Assembly: GCF_017168335.1 (NCBI RefSeq)
Contig: NZ_JABFAU010000007.1
Coordinates: 133,884 to 197,883 of the forward strand
Origin: Rhodococcus sp. KRD162
GTDB taxonomy: Bacteria; Actinomycetota; Actinomycetes; Mycobacteriales; Mycobacteriaceae
DNA: 64,000 bases
Direction of reading: 5' to 3'
Below, piece after piece: positions 16,867 through 28,277 of the stretch (position 1 is its first letter; every line of letters starts with the position of its first letter). The notes under the pieces were generated by a model, which searched no databases, was not told the origin of the DNA, and saw only the letters and a program-made list of their open reading frames with translations. The position numbers were made by a program, and so were the translations under genes.

Positions 16867-18261
16867 TCAGAGCTCCAGTAGCGAGGACCCGGGCACTACC
16901 GGATCCCGCACGGTCAGGCTCTCGTCCGGATGCCCGATTGCGATGGCACCCATGGCTTTCCAGTCTGCGCGCAGTCCGAGTTCGGCGCGAACCGTATCGG
17001 CGGCGAAGATGGTCGAGCCGATCCAGCAGCTGCCGAGATCTCGAACCGCGAGCGCGACGAGCAAACCCTGGACGGCAGCACCGACAGCAACGGTGAACAT
17101 CGTGTCTTCGGCGGCCCGACGCCTCTCGTCGGGGTAGGTGTGCGCGCCGTCGGGCACACAGAACGGAATCACGACTTCCGGTGCGTCGAACAGGATGTCG
17201 CCGCGGCTCAGTCTCGCGGCGATCCGATCCTTACCGAGCCCGTCGTTCGTGAGATCGGCCCGCCACTGCTCGCGCATCGTGTTCAGCAATCGGCGACGCA
17301 GCGCTGGCGTCCTGACCCAGACGAACCGAACCGGACGAGTGTGGTGCGGGGCAGGGGCGGTGAGCGCATCGGCCACGGCAGCCCGGATCGACTCGGGATC
17401 GACGGCGTCCGAGGTGAACGAGCGCACCGACCGTCGTAGGAGCAGCGCCTCGCGTCGTCCTTGATCGAGAGCCTCGGCGGTGCCGAGCCAGAACAGGTCT
17501 TCCTCGCCGCCGCGCAACAGCGCCTTCGCAGTGGAGCCGTCGTCGACCGGAGACAATCCGCGGACGACGGCGATCGGGACGCCGCCCAGTTTGCCCTTGA
17601 CCAGATCGCCTGCGGCAGCGAGCTCGTCGGCGATGGCGACCTCGGTGACGACGAGCTCGTTGCCCTGACCGTCTTCGGCGCCGGCATAGGCGTGGAGGAC
17701 CGGCAGGCCTGCGGATCCGATGGCGGCGTCGATCTGCCCGATCCGCCATGCGCGCCCCATGGTGTCGGTGACGACGACGGCAACCGTCACCCCCAACAGT
17801 TCTCGGAGAGCCGAGCGGAGGTTCGCGGCGCTGGCGTCGGGACGTTCGGGTAGCAGCGCAAGTTCTCCGCCGTCGACATTCGAGCCGTCGATTCCGGACG
17901 CGGCCTGCACGATGCCGAGTCGGTTCTCGGTGATGAGGGTCCGGCCCTTGCGAGCAACGATGCGCACGGCCTCCTGGTCCACCAGCACTCTGCGGGCGGC
18001 GTCTCGCTCGTCCACATCGCGCGGTGCCTCGATCAGGCGACCCTCTACCTTCGAGAGGATCTTGCTGGTGACGATCAGGATGTCGCCATCGCGCAGCCAC
18101 GACGCGCGCTCGGCGATCGCCGAAGCCAAGTCGTCGCCCGGTCTGAATTCGGGGAGCCCGGTCACCGGCAGGATTTCGATGGAACCGCCAGGAGCGTGAT
18201 CGACCGGGACGCGATCGCTGGGAGCGGGCAGCATCGAATCGGGTTCGCGAGGATCGGTCAC
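16867..18261 (-). CDS. fbiB: Bifunctional F420:gamma-glutamyl ligase / dehydro-F420-0 reductase
   Basis: FbiB completes coenzyme F420: the N-terminal CofE-like domain adds glutamates and the C-terminal FMN nitroreductase-like domain reduces dehydro-F420-0. The 464-aa length fits the fused mycobacterial type. Ligase motifs are [39 protein letters not shown] and [21 protein letters not shown]; the reductase part has [14 protein letters not shown] and [15 protein letters not shown] 18261 overlaps the fbiA stop (GTGA), showing tight coupling. Upstream open frame to 18480 lies inside fbiA and was ignored. Confidence 0.95.
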   Translation of the reverse strand: MTDPREPDSMLPAPSDRVPVDHAPGGSIEILPVTGLPEFRPGDDLASAIAERASWLRDGDILIVTSKILSKVEGRLIEAPRDVDERDAARRVLVDQEAVRIVARKGRTLITENRLGIVQAASGIDGSNVDGGELALLPERPDASAANLRSALRELLGVTVAVVVTDTMGRAWRIGQIDAAIGSAGLPVLHAYAGAEDGQGNELVVTEVAIADELAAAGDLVKGKLGGVPIAVVRGLSPVDDGSTAKALLRGGEEDLFWLGTAEALDQGRREALLLRRSVRSFTSDAVDPESIRAAVADALTAPAPHHTRPVRFVWVRTPALRRRLLNTMREQWRADLTNDGLGKDRIAARLSRGDILFDAPEVVIPFCVPDGAHTYPDERRRAAEDTMFTVAVGAAVQGLLVALAVRDLGSCWIGSTIFAADTVRAELGLRADWKAMGAIAIGHPDESLTVRDPVVPGSSLLEL

Positions 18262-19247
18262 AGGTCGAGTCCTGCCGCCTGTAGCGCGGTGCGTGCCATC
18301 ACCGCGGTGGTCTCCGGGTCGGTCATCAGCAGGGGAACGGACTGTACATCCACTCCCTCGACGAGGGCAGTGTCCGTCGTGTGCACCAGCCAGGCATCGA
18401 GAATGCCGGTGCCGCTTCGGCTTCCGTAGTGGCGGCCGACGGCCTGCGCCGTGGTCTCGACACCGATGACGGACAGGCACTCGTCTGCCATGCCGCGCAA
18501 CGGCTTACCGTCGATCACGGGGGAGAGGCCGACGACCTTGGCCGCCGTCGTGCGCAGCGCCCCGCGGATTCCGGGTACTGCGAGGATTGCACCGACGCTC
18601 ACCACCGGATTGGACGGCGCGAGGATCACGGCATCGGCTTCGGCGATCGCCTCCACGACTCCCGGTGCGGGAGTTGCCTGTTCGGCACCGATGTTGGCGA
18701 AGCTGTGCGTTGGAATCTGTGCGCGATATCGAACCCACCACTCCTGGAAATGGATTGCGCGCTGTGTCTCACCGCTCGGGTCCTCAGGATCGGTAACCAC
18801 GACGTGGGTCTCCGAACGATCGTCGGTGACGGGCAGCAGGCGGACGCCGGGCTGCCATCGGTTGCACAAGGCTTCGGTAACAGCCGACAGAGGAAAACCG
18901 GTACGCAGCATCCGACTGCGGATCAGATGCGTGGCGATGTCACGGTCTCCGAGGCCGAACCAGTCCGGATCGGCACCGTAGGCCGCCAACTCCTCCCGCG
19001 CGTTCCATGTCTCCCCGACGTGGCCCCAGCCGCGCTCGGGGTCGATACCGCCCCCGAGGGTGTACATACACGTGTCGAGATCCGGGCAGATGCGCAGGCC
19101 GTGCATCCACACGTCGTCCCCGACGTTGACCACGGCGGTGATCTCGTGCGTGGGATCACCGTCGGACGAGGAAGTGCCGAGCAGGGTTTTCAGACCTTGC
19201 AAGAAGCGGGCTCCACCGACGCCGCCGACCAGAACAGTAACTTTCAC
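18258..19247 (-). CDS. fbiA: 2-phospho-L-lactate / phosphoenolpyruvate transferase of F420 biosynthesis
   Basis: FbiA joins the lactyl/enolpyruvyl phosphate moiety to the deazaflavin Fo. The 329-aa protein starts [17 protein letters not shown] (nucleotide site), followed by [44 protein letters not shown] and [18 protein letters not shown], all CofD-family signatures. GTG 19247 gives the family N-terminus. A TAGGCT hexamer 8 nt upstream suggests a leaderless mRNA. The region upstream (19262-19682) separates it from the divergent whiB2. Confidence 0.95.
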   Translation of the reverse strand: MKVTVLVGGVGGARFLQGLKTLLGTSSSDGDPTHEITAVVNVGDDVWMHGLRICPDLDTCMYTLGGGIDPERGWGHVGETWNAREELAAYGADPDWFGLGDRDIATHLIRSRMLRTGFPLSAVTEALCNRWQPGVRLLPVTDDRSETHVVVTDPEDPSGETQRAIHFQEWWVRYRAQIPTHSFANIGAEQATPAPGVVEAIAEADAVILAPSNPVVSVGAILAVPGIRGALRTTAAKVVGLSPVIDGKPLRGMADECLSVIGVETTAQAVGRHYGSRSGTGILDAWLVHTTDTALVEGVDVQSVPLLMTDPETTAVMARTALQAAGLDL

Positions 19248-19255
19248 AACTGACG

Positions 19256-19261
19256 AGCCTA
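19256..19261 (-). promoter_or_regulatory. -10 element of fbiA (TAGGCT)
   Basis: On the minus strand TAGGCT is 8 nt before the fbiA GTG. It is the probable start of the fbiA-fbiB-NUDIX transcript. Confidence 0.55.
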
Positions 19262-19416
19262 ATAGGGTTGCGACGATGGTCGGCCAGCGCCTACCGGGAC
19301 CGTTCCGGCGGCCCGTGTACGAGGTCGAGAACCGTCGCGACACGCGCGGGACAGGCTCCGATCCGGGGAGACAGCCGATTTCGGGCATGTGATGGTATTG
19401 GATTTGTTCGATCGGC

Positions 19417-19446
19417 TTGACCGCGACACACCTGGCCGTGTCTAAT
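19417..19446 (+). promoter_or_regulatory. Candidate whiB2 promoter with a long leader
   Basis: TTGACC (19417-19422) and TCTAAT (19441-19446) are 18 bp apart. Transcription from here would leave about 230 nt of 5' leader before the whiB2 ATG. The leader contains a dyad, GGTTCGC at 19465-19471 and GCGAACC at 19490-19496. The rest of the 19262-19682 gap shows no gene I can support. Confidence 0.5.
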
Positions 19447-19682
19447 CACAGGTATGTCATTCAGGGTTCGCAGTACGAGTTCGATTGCAGCGAACCTGGT
19501 TTCGAACACTCGTTCCCTCCGTCTTCGCCCCTGAGTGGACGTCGAGTAGAGGTCGAGGGTTGGACGGGCGTGCTGTGCTTGCCCGGACATGGTAGCTCGA
19601 TCGAATACCGGCGCGGGGCAAGGTATTCGAGCACGGAATGACCGAAAGTATCTGCGCTAGCACAGGTGAGGAGGCGGAAGCG

Positions 19683-20195
19683 ATGTATGACGAGCACGTG
19701 ACACGTGATCAGCGGGGCGGTCCCACTGCACACCTCAGCGCTGTCGACGACGCGCCGCAAACCGAGTCCGACAACGGCGCAGATTCGAGCGTCACGTTCG
19801 ACGCGGGGTCTGCGTACGTAGCCCGAAACAACAACGACGCCGAGGCCGATGCAGTCGAGTTCGAGGTCGAATCGGATTCGGATGCCGACTCGATGCCGTT
19901 CGTTGCCGAATCGGTTCCGCCGTCCAAGCCCTTCCTCAGTCTCGTCGCGGGATTCGACGAGATGTTCGAGGAAATCGAGGATCAGTGGCAGGAGCGTGCG
20001 TTGTGCGCGCAGACCGATCCCGAAGCCTTCTTCCCGGAAAAGGGCGGTTCCACCCGTGAGGCCAAGCGAATCTGCTTGGGCTGTGAGGTCAAGGACGAGT
20101 GCCTCGAGTATGCGCTCGCGAACGACGAGCGGTTCGGTATCTGGGGTGGACTGTCCGAGCGCGAGCGTCGTCGGCTCAAGCGCGGCATCGGCTGA
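19683..20195 (+). CDS. whiB2: WhiB-family iron-sulfur regulator (WhiB2 type)
   Basis: This is an Fe-S transcription factor linked to septation in mycobacteria (WhmD). The 170-aa protein has a 100-residue acidic, low-complexity N-terminus and a C-terminal WhiB domain with four cysteines at 108, 131, 134 and 140 (CxxC, then x5, C), a GIWGG turn at 152-156 and a basic RERRRLKRG tail that binds DNA. ATG 19683 is set by a strong GAGGAGG 8 nt upstream; an upstream ATG at 19638 lacks this. The long N-terminus is longer than in WhmD. It lies next to fbiA and the Rv3259-like gene, as in mycobacteria. Confidence 0.92.
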   Translation: MYDEHVTRDQRGGPTAHLSAVDDAPQTESDNGADSSVTFDAGSAYVARNNNDAEADAVEFEVESDSDADSMPFVAESVPPSKPFLSLVAGFDEMFEEIEDQWQERALCAQTDPEAFFPEKGGSTREAKRICLGCEVKDECLEYALANDERFGIWGGLSERERRRLKRGIG

Positions 20196-20237
20196 GCGGC
20201 GGGGTTCGATTCACCGCTCGGTAGACGACCCCGGGTA

Positions 20238-20723
20238 TCACTGTTCGGCGCTAGCGGGATCGATCTCGTCCGGATCCATCCCCAGATAAGTCGCCACCTG
20301 TTCGACGAGAACCTCGAACAGTAGATCCTCGAGATCTTCCGGGTGCTTGGCACGTCGTTCGAGGGGACGGCGAAAGAGCACCACCCTGGCGCGTGTCGTC
20401 TCCCCGCGCTTGTCTATTCCGGCCGGCACCAATCGCGACAGTGGAACCGGTCCCTCCGCCACCACCTCGGGTGGCCACGTCACCGACTCCGGGTCGAGCG
20501 CTCTGATCTTGGGCACTTCGTCGACGGCGATGTCGAGCTTCGAGAGCTTCTCGTGCCACTTGTGGTCGATACGCGCGAACGCCTCGAGGACCAGTCGATC
20601 GAATTTCTCCGCTCGTGAGCGCCTGGCCGGGATGTCCTCGGGCAGTACCGGTCCGCGGATGCCGCGGCCGTGGCGTGTCACCGACCGAGAGTTGATCCTG
20701 CGTGCGGAGGAGAATCGGGGCAT
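20238..20723 (-). CDS. Metallopeptidase-family protein lacking HExxH (Rv3259-like)
   Basis: This 161-aa protein matches the actinobacterial group at this locus (Rv3259): RGPVLPEDIPARRSRAEKFD, LDIAVDEVPKI, WPPEVVAEGPVPLSRLVPAG, ARVVLFRRPLERRAK and VEQVATYLGMDPDEID. The family is grouped with zincin-like peptidases whose last helix carries HExxH. Here the equivalent place reads VEQVA, so no zinc site is visible. As far as I recall the mycobacterial protein shows the same loss. It is therefore likely not a peptidase. It is divergent from the DUF3499 gene with 72 bp between starts. Confidence 0.8.
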   Translation of the reverse strand: MPRFSSARRINSRSVTRHGRGIRGPVLPEDIPARRSRAEKFDRLVLEAFARIDHKWHEKLSKLDIAVDEVPKIRALDPESVTWPPEVVAEGPVPLSRLVPAGIDKRGETTRARVVLFRRPLERRAKHPEDLEDLLFEVLVEQVATYLGMDPDEIDPASAEQ

Positions 20724-20783
20724 GGTGGGAGGTTATCGCGCTCGCGCGGTGTGTCGGTCGTTCGGTCGGTTGCACCTACCGGA

Positions 20784-20789
20784 TAGTCT
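20784..20789 (+). promoter_or_regulatory. -10 element of the DUF3499 gene (TAGTCT)
   Basis: TAGTCT is 6 nt before GTG 20796, and no Shine-Dalgarno sequence is present. A leaderless start is likely. Confidence 0.55.
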
Positions 20790-20795
20790 GCACTC

Positions 20796-21206
20796 GTGAG
20801 ATCACTGCGTGGCTGCTGCAGGCCTGGTTGCAACCGTTCTGCCGTTGCAACGCTCACATATGTCTACTCGGACTCCACTGCAGTCGTCGGCCCGCTCGCC
20901 ACCGTGGACGAGCCGCATTCCTGGGATCTGTGCGAGATTCACGCGTCGACGACCACCGCGCCGAAGGGGTGGGAGCTGGTCCGGTACGAGGGTGGTTATT
21001 CGACATCGACGCCCGACGAGGACGATCTGACCGCACTCGCGGAGGCCGTGCGTGAGGCCGGTCGTGGCGATCGGATGCGCTCCGAGGACCGTGAGAGCAC
21101 CGACCACTCGGGCTCGCGCGCGCCCGAGAGCGAACGTCGATCGGCTCCTGCTGTTCGGACGGGCAGGCGCGGCCATCTTCGAGTTCTCCCCGACCCCACG
21201 TCCTGA
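20796..21206 (+). CDS. DUF3499 family protein (Rv3258c-like)
   Basis: This 136-aa protein of unknown function has a conserved N-terminal domain. It carries a CCRPGC cysteine cluster, then TLTYVYSDSTAVVGPLAT, PHSWDLCEIHA and PKGWELVRYEGG, with a C and H (CEIH) that with the first cysteines could bind zinc. The C-terminal 50 residues are polar and probably disordered. It sits between the Rv3259-like gene and pmmA, the same order as in mycobacteria. No enzymatic motif is seen. Confidence 0.85.
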   Translation: MRSLRGCCRPGCNRSAVATLTYVYSDSTAVVGPLATVDEPHSWDLCEIHASTTTAPKGWELVRYEGGYSTSTPDEDDLTALAEAVREAGRGDRMRSEDRESTDHSGSRAPESERRSAPAVRTGRRGHLRVLPDPTS

Positions 21207-21389
21207 CGCGCACGGACGCCGCGTGCGCCGGTCCGACTGGCCGGTACGACCGCGGTCTGGCAAAGTTTTCGCTCAGGACCTGAACGGACCGTGGCAGTTG
21301 CCGATATCGGTGTGGTTCGCACCGTTCCCCACCCCACTCGACGACGCTGCTGTGCGGCGTCGTAAGAACGATCACCAGGAGACTTTTTC

Positions 21390-22772
21390 GTGGCCCGAAC
21401 CGTAGAGTCCGTGAACGCAGTCATCAAGGCCTATGACGTCCGTGGCGTGGTCGACGAGCAGATCGACGCGGAGTTCGTGCGAGACGTCGGTGCATCGTTC
21501 GCCCGCTTGGTTCGGGACGAGGCAGGGGCCGCGCAGTCGGTCGTGATCGGTCACGACATGCGTGATTCTTCGCCCGAGTTGGCCCGCGCATTCGCGGACG
21601 GGGTCACCGCCCAGGGACTCGACGTGATCCACATCGGTCTGGCATCGACCGACCAGTTGTACTTCGCCTCGGGCCTGCTCGAATGCCCGGGGGCAATGTT
21701 CACTGCCAGCCACAATCCAGCGAAATACAACGGCATCAAGCTCTGCCGTTCGGGGGCGAAGCCGGTGGGACAGGACACCGGACTGGCCACGGTGAAGGCA
21801 GAGTTGGTCGATGGAGTTCCGGAGTTCGACGGTCCGGCAGGGACAGCACGCACACGGGACGTGCTGGGCGAATACGCCCAGTTCCTCCGAGACCTGGTCG
21901 ACCTGTCGGGAATTCGTTCCATGAAGATCGCGGTCGATGCAGGCAACGGAATGGGTGGACACACCGTTCCTGCGGTGTTCGGGCCGCTGCCGGTGACGAT
22001 CGAGCCGTTGTTCTTCGAGCTCGACGGCAGCTTTCCCAATCACGAGGCCAACCCACTCGATCCGGCGAACCTGGTGGATCTGCAGCGCTTCGTCGTCGAG
22101 ACCGGTGCCGAGATCGGCCTCGCCTTCGATGGCGACGCGGACCGATGCTTCGTCGTCGACGAGAAGGGCGACCCGGTATCGCCCTCTGCAGTGACCTGTC
22201 TGGTGGCCGAACGTGAACTGGCCAAGGAGCCGGGTGCGGTGATCATCCACAATCTGATCACCTCGCGCGCAGTGCCGGAGCTGGTCACCGAGCTCGGTGG
22301 CACGCCGATCCGCACCCGAGTGGGGCACTCGTTCATCAAGCAGCAAATGGCAGACACCGGTGCGGTATTCGGTGGCGAGCACTCTGCTCACTACTACTTC
22401 CGTGATTTCTGGGGAGCAGACTCGGGCATGCTTGCCGCCCTTCACGTCCTCGCTGCGTTCGGTGCGCAGGATCGTCCGCTCTCGGAGATGATGTCGGCGT
22501 ACGAGACCTACAGCGCGTCGGGAGAGATCAACTCGACCGTCGACGACGCTGCGGCGCGCACCGAGGCCGTGCTCACGGCGTTCGCCGATCGCACTGTCGG
22601 CATCGACCGTCTCGACGGAGTCACCGTCGATCTCGGCGACGGTGCCTGGTTCAACCTGCGGGCCTCCAACACCGAGCCGTTGCTGCGGCTCAACGTGGAA
22701 GCGAGAACGAGCAAGGATGTGGACGCACTTTCGACCGAGATATTGAGCATCGTTCGCGCCGGACTGGAATAG
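21390..22772 (+). CDS. pmmA: Phosphomannomutase/phosphoglucomutase
   Basis: This enzyme interconverts mannose-6-P and mannose-1-P for GDP-mannose supply. The 460-aa alpha-D-phosphohexomutase has the phosphoserine loop (MFTASHNPAKYNGIKLC), the metal loop (AFDGDADRCFVVD), the sugar loop (GGEHSAHYYFRDF) and the phosphate-binding RASNTEPLLRLNVEA. GTG 21390 has AGGAGA 7 nt upstream. With the following two genes it forms a mannose-metabolism cluster ending in manA, the reverse of Rv3257c-Rv3255c. A short gap before it (21207-21389) holds no supported gene. Confidence 0.94.
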   Translation: MARTVESVNAVIKAYDVRGVVDEQIDAEFVRDVGASFARLVRDEAGAAQSVVIGHDMRDSSPELARAFADGVTAQGLDVIHIGLASTDQLYFASGLLECPGAMFTASHNPAKYNGIKLCRSGAKPVGQDTGLATVKAELVDGVPEFDGPAGTARTRDVLGEYAQFLRDLVDLSGIRSMKIAVDAGNGMGGHTVPAVFGPLPVTIEPLFFELDGSFPNHEANPLDPANLVDLQRFVVETGAEIGLAFDGDADRCFVVDEKGDPVSPSAVTCLVAERELAKEPGAVIIHNLITSRAVPELVTELGGTPIRTRVGHSFIKQQMADTGAVFGGEHSAHYYFRDFWGADSGMLAALHVLAAFGAQDRPLSEMMSAYETYSASGEINSTVDDAAARTEAVLTAFADRTVGIDRLDGVTVDLGDGAWFNLRASNTEPLLRLNVEARTSKDVDALSTEILSIVRAGLE

Positions 22773-22842
22773 TGGTCACCACGGGTTGGTGAGTGGGCAA
22801 TCAAGAGGTTTCTCGTCGGGACCGAGAGGAGGTGTCGCAGCC

Positions 22843-23985
22843 ATGACGGCAGTGTCGTCTCCGGTCGATCTCGACGATGCCGGTGCGCTCATCGAGGCCG
22901 ACCGCGAGGGCGCGTTACGTAGCGCCGCGTTGGCGGGGGCCCAGGTTCGGGCAGTTGCCACAGCGGTCGAAGAAGGGGTACTCGACCGGTTGGTCGATCT
23001 GCGTCCCAGGAGCGTGGTCATCGTGACCGGCGACGGTCGCAGCAGTCGCGCAGCGTCACTTCTCGTCGCGGCGCTCGGCGATCGACTCGGGGTTCCGCTC
23101 GTGCGGAGCACTGGAAGTCCGCCGTGGATCGGGCCGTTGGACGTGGTGGTGGTCGCGGGCGACGACGCCGGCGATCCACGGTTGGCGCAGTCGGTGGACG
23201 CCGCGGCGCGCCGCGGCGCGGAGGTCGTCGTAGTGGCCCCGGAGGAGGGACCGCTGCGCGCCGTCCGGGGGCCGCGAGTGATGTGGTTGCCGCCGCGCAT
23301 AGCAGTTCGCGACCACAACACCCTGCTGCGTTATCTGGCTGCGTTCGTGGCAGTGCTCGGTGCGGTCGCGGGCGGATCATGGAAAACGCTGCTGCCCAAT
23401 CTGTCTCGTCTGGCGGATCTCCTCGACGCCGAGGCAGTTCGCAACAGCCCCTCCAACGAGGTGTTCCGCAACCCGGCAAAATCTCTCGCCAGCAGTGTCA
23501 ACGGTCGTCGGGTGGTGTTGACCGGAAGCAGTCCGGCCGCCGTCGAGGTCGCTCGGCATGGCAGTGAGGTGTTGCTGCGCGTCGCGGGCGCGGTGGTCGG
23601 TGCCGGTGAACTCGGCGACGTCATCGCCGCATCGGTTCGCGCGTCGATTGCCGAATCTTCCAGTTCGGCATCGACATTCGACTCGTTCTTCCACGACGAG
23701 CAACTCGACGGCCCACCCCCTCCGCTGCCGATGCGTGTCATCGTCGTCGCCACGGACGTCGACCGAGCGATGACCGAACGTCGGATAGCCGGCGTGCCGG
23801 AATCGGAACTGATGCTCACCGACGCCGGCGAGGCGTTGTTCGGCGGCGACCCGGCGAGGTCCGATTTCGAGATCGCCGTCTCGACACCGGATCCGGCTAC
23901 ACTCTCGGTGCTCGACACGATGTCCGTGTTGGCGACGCGGTTGGACTCCACTGCCGCGTATCTGCAGTTGATGGGCGGTAGCTAG
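22843..23985 (+). CDS. SIS-like protein between pmmA and manA (Rv3256c-like)
   Basis: This 380-aa protein is conserved between the mannomutase and mannose-6-P isomerase genes of mycolata. It has Rossmann-like segments resembling sugar isomerase (SIS) folds (VVIVTGDGRSSRAASLLVAALGDRLGVPLV and VVVVAGDDAGDPRLAQSVDAAARRGAEVVVVAPEEG), matching the bifunctional PGI/PMI C-terminal group. No catalytic Glu/His set can be assigned confidently. ATG 22843 follows AGAGGAGGT with a 9-nt spacer; an upstream start at 22786 lacks such a site. Its TAG stop shares one base with the manA GTG. Confidence 0.82.
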   Translation: MTAVSSPVDLDDAGALIEADREGALRSAALAGAQVRAVATAVEEGVLDRLVDLRPRSVVIVTGDGRSSRAASLLVAALGDRLGVPLVRSTGSPPWIGPLDVVVVAGDDAGDPRLAQSVDAAARRGAEVVVVAPEEGPLRAVRGPRVMWLPPRIAVRDHNTLLRYLAAFVAVLGAVAGGSWKTLLPNLSRLADLLDAEAVRNSPSNEVFRNPAKSLASSVNGRRVVLTGSSPAAVEVARHGSEVLLRVAGAVVGAGELGDVIAASVRASIAESSSSASTFDSFFHDEQLDGPPPPLPMRVIVVATDVDRAMTERRIAGVPESELMLTDAGEALFGGDPARSDFEIAVSTPDPATLSVLDTMSVLATRLDSTAAYLQLMGGS

Positions 23986-25214
23986 TGCAGCTCTTGCGAG
24001 GCGCTGTTCGGTCCTACGCATGGGGCTCTCGAACCGCGCTGGCCCGGATCCAGGGTCGGCCGGTGCCCTCCGATCACCCCGAGGCGGAGATCTGGCTCGG
24101 GGCGCATCCGGCCGATTCTGCGCACGTACTTCACGACAGTGGCAGCACGCCGCTGCTCACAGTGATCGACGGAGACCCCGGGGCGCAGCTCGGGCATTCC
24201 GCGCAGCACTACGAGTCCCGGTTGCCGTACCTGCTGAAATTGCTTGCCGCAGAAGAGCCGCTGTCCTTGCAGGCCCACCCGAGCAGCACACAGGCTCGTG
24301 AAGGTTTCGCGCGCGAGAACGCCGCGGGTGTTCCCATCGATTCCCCGGTACGCAACTACCGCGATCCCAATCACAAGCCCGAACTCATCGTGGCATTGAG
24401 CGAGTTCGAGGCTCTGGCCGGTTTTCGCAGACCCACGGAGACGGTCGAGTTGCTCGACGCGTTGGCTGTTCCCGCACTCGCCGGGTACCGCTCCCTGTTG
24501 GCCGCACAGCCGGACGCGTCCGGGTTGCGCACGGTGTTCACCTCGTGGATCACGCTGCCCGGGCAGTCGCTGGACGAGATTCTTCCGGCCGTGGCCCAGG
24601 GGTGTATCGATTACCTTTCGGGTCCGGCGCGGAAAGACGGTGGACGATTCGCCGCCGAGGCGAAGACCCTGCTCGAGCTCGGCGAGTCCTATCCCGGTGA
24701 CGCCGGGGTGCTCGCAGCCCTGTTGCTCAACCGGGTCACCCTCGCTCCGGGTCAGGGCCTGTACCTCGATGCGGGAAACCTGCACGCGTATCTGCGCGGT
24801 ACGGGCGTGGAGATCATGGCGAACTCCGACAACGTGCTGCGCGGGGGACTGACGCCCAAACACGTCGATGTCCCGGAACTGTTGCGTGTCCTGGATTTCG
24901 AGCCCGCCGACATCTCGGCCATCACTGCGGGCGATGACGACCGGCCGACGTACCGCTATCCCACCCCTGCCCCCGAATTCGCGCTGAGCCGGACCGAGCT
25001 CGCAGCGGGGGAGAGCGTCGCCATCTCCGGATCCGGTCCCAGGATCCTGCTGTGCACCAGCGGAACCGTGGTCGCGAGTACCGGAGGCGCCCAGTTGGGG
25101 CTGACGGTGCCGCAGGGCAGTTCGGCGTGGATACCGGCTGCAGACGAATGTGTCACGGTCACCGCCGATTCGGGTGGCGCAGAGGTGTTCGTGGCCTCGG
25201 TGGGCGGCAGTTGA
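23985..25214 (+). CDS. manA: Mannose-6-phosphate isomerase, class I
   Basis: ManA interconverts fructose-6-P and mannose-6-P. The 409-aa cupin enzyme shows the type I pattern: YAWGSRTALARIQGR, HPEAEIWLGAHPADSA, the zinc-site segment EPLSLQAHPSSTQAR, NHKPELIVAL, the second zinc ligands in LYLDAGNLHAYLRGTGVEIMANSDNVLRGGLTPKHVD (in pieces) and a C-terminal cupin. The start codon overlaps the previous stop. It ends the mannose cluster; the following 143 bp hold no supported gene. Confidence 0.94.
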   Translation: MQLLRGAVRSYAWGSRTALARIQGRPVPSDHPEAEIWLGAHPADSAHVLHDSGSTPLLTVIDGDPGAQLGHSAQHYESRLPYLLKLLAAEEPLSLQAHPSSTQAREGFARENAAGVPIDSPVRNYRDPNHKPELIVALSEFEALAGFRRPTETVELLDALAVPALAGYRSLLAAQPDASGLRTVFTSWITLPGQSLDEILPAVAQGCIDYLSGPARKDGGRFAAEAKTLLELGESYPGDAGVLAALLLNRVTLAPGQGLYLDAGNLHAYLRGTGVEIMANSDNVLRGGLTPKHVDVPELLRVLDFEPADISAITAGDDDRPTYRYPTPAPEFALSRTELAAGESVAISGSGPRILLCTSGTVVASTGGAQLGLTVPQGSSAWIPAADECVTVTADSGGAEVFVASVGGS

Positions 25215-25357
25215 ATCGTCGTCGGTAGAGCGGCGCGGCGTGGCCGTGCTGGAAGTGATCCGACGGTAGGCCGATGGCAATAGTCTGATGGCACAGTGAA
25301 TTCTGCGACGGGTGATCGGTGCTCCGTCGACGGAGGCGAGTGGGATACGGAGATCCG

Positions 25358-26875
<1,518 letters not shown>

Positions 26876-26946
26876 GCGATCGGACATCGTCCGCGGCCGA
26901 CCGGTGCCGCGGCGAATTCGGTCGTGTGTGAGACCCGACCGCTGGA

Positions 26947-26967
26947 CTGTTATACCCTCGAAAACAG
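26947..26967. promoter_or_regulatory. Dyad upstream of alkB
   Basis: CTGTTAT and AAAACAG flank a 7-bp spacer (6 of 7 positions symmetric) 42 bp before the alkB start. It is a candidate operator; no alkU-type regulator gene is adjacent. Confidence 0.4.
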
Positions 26968-27008
26968 ACTTCGCGGGCTTGATAAGTCGATGAGAGGGTG
27001 TTGCAACA

Positions 27009-28229
27009 GTGAGTGTGGACGGCCGAATCGCTTCTTCGAGGGATTCGGGTGTCGCTTTCGGGGAGCGGGATTCGAAGACAGGCGGACGCTCGGTTCGCTG
27101 GCAGGACAACAAACGCTATCTGTGGATGTTGGGGTTGGCAGTCCCGGCATCGGCACTGTTGCCGTCGCAGTTGGTGTACTGGACGGGAATTCCCCTGTTC
27201 TGGTGGAGCGGTGTGCTGGTGTTCTTCGTGATCATTCCGATCATCGATCTGATCGCGGGGGAAGACGGGCACAACCCGGACGAGTCGGCGAGCGAGAAGT
27301 TGCAGAACGATCGCTACTACCGCTGGTGCACCTACCTGTTCCTTCCGATTCAATTCATCGGGCTGATCGTTTCCTGCTGGATGTGGGCGTACGGGGAACT
27401 CGGCGTGGTGGACAAGATCGGGCTGGCCGTGACGGTGGGTCTCGTCGCGGGCACCGGTATCAACGCCGCTCACGAATTGGGCCATCGCATCGAGCAGCAC
27501 GAGCGATGGTTGGCCAAGATAGCTCTCTCCCAGACGCTCTACGGGCACTTCTTCGTCGAACACAATCGTGGGCATCACGTTCGGGTCGCGACTCCCGAGG
27601 ATCCCGCGAGTGCGCGGCTGGGCGAGGGCGTGTGGACATTCGTGCCGCGCAGCACTGTCCTCGGCCTGATCTCCGCGTGGAAGCTCGAGGCGCAACGGCT
27701 TCGGCGCAAGGGTCGCTCGGTCGCGAGCCCGACCAATGCCCTGCTCCATACCTGGCTGCTCAGCGCAGTGTTGTTCGGCTCGTTGCTGGTCGTGTTCGGG
27801 TGGACGATCGCTCCGTACCTGTTGCTGCAGGCCGTCGTCGGGTTCGTGTTGCTCGAGATGGTGAACTACGTGGAGCACTACGCATTGCTGCGCGAAACGA
27901 ACGAACGCGGAAAGTACGTGCGGTGTGCACCGCGCCACAGCTGGAACAGCGACAGAATCTGCACCAACATCTTTCTGTATCACCTGCAGCGGCACAGCGA
28001 CCACCACACGCATCCCGGAAAGCGGTATCAGGCGCTACTGACCTGTGACGACGCACCGCAGCTGCCTGCCGGTTACGCATCGATGGTGATGCTCGCGGCA
28101 ATTCCGCCGCTGTGGCGTCGAGTGATGGATCCGCGGGTACGCGCCCACTATCAAGGCGATCTCACTCGTGCAAATATCCTGCCCCGCAAACGCGATCGCA
28201 TTCTGGCCCGGATCGGGCGAAACGGATAG
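27009..28229 (+). CDS. alkB: Alkane 1-monooxygenase
   Basis: AlkB hydroxylates the terminal carbon of medium-chain alkanes with electrons from rubredoxin. The 406-aa membrane di-iron enzyme has all histidine boxes: [29 protein letters not shown] and [18 protein letters not shown] replaces the commoner NYVEHYG. Six membrane helices are expected. In Rhodococcus and mycobacteria the gene is normally followed by two rubredoxin genes, rubredoxin reductase and a TetR gene. Here sahH starts 89 bp downstream and none of these is present, so electron donors must be encoded elsewhere. GTG 27009 has AGAGGG 10 nt upstream. Confidence 0.95.
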   Translation: MSVDGRIASSRDSGVAFGERDSKTGGRSVRWQDNKRYLWMLGLAVPASALLPSQLVYWTGIPLFWWSGVLVFFVIIPIIDLIAGEDGHNPDESASEKLQNDRYYRWCTYLFLPIQFIGLIVSCWMWAYGELGVVDKIGLAVTVGLVAGTGINAAHELGHRIEQHERWLAKIALSQTLYGHFFVEHNRGHHVRVATPEDPASARLGEGVWTFVPRSTVLGLISAWKLEAQRLRRKGRSVASPTNALLHTWLLSAVLFGSLLVVFGWTIAPYLLLQAVVGFVLLEMVNYVEHYALLRETNERGKYVRCAPRHSWNSDRICTNIFLYHLQRHSDHHTHPGKRYQALLTCDDAPQLPAGYASMVMLAAIPPLWRRVMDPRVRAHYQGDLTRANILPRKRDRILARIGRNG

Positions 28230-28277
28230 CGCAGCCCGATGCCTGCGGGCAGCCGGAACCGACGTGCGCGGACCCGA

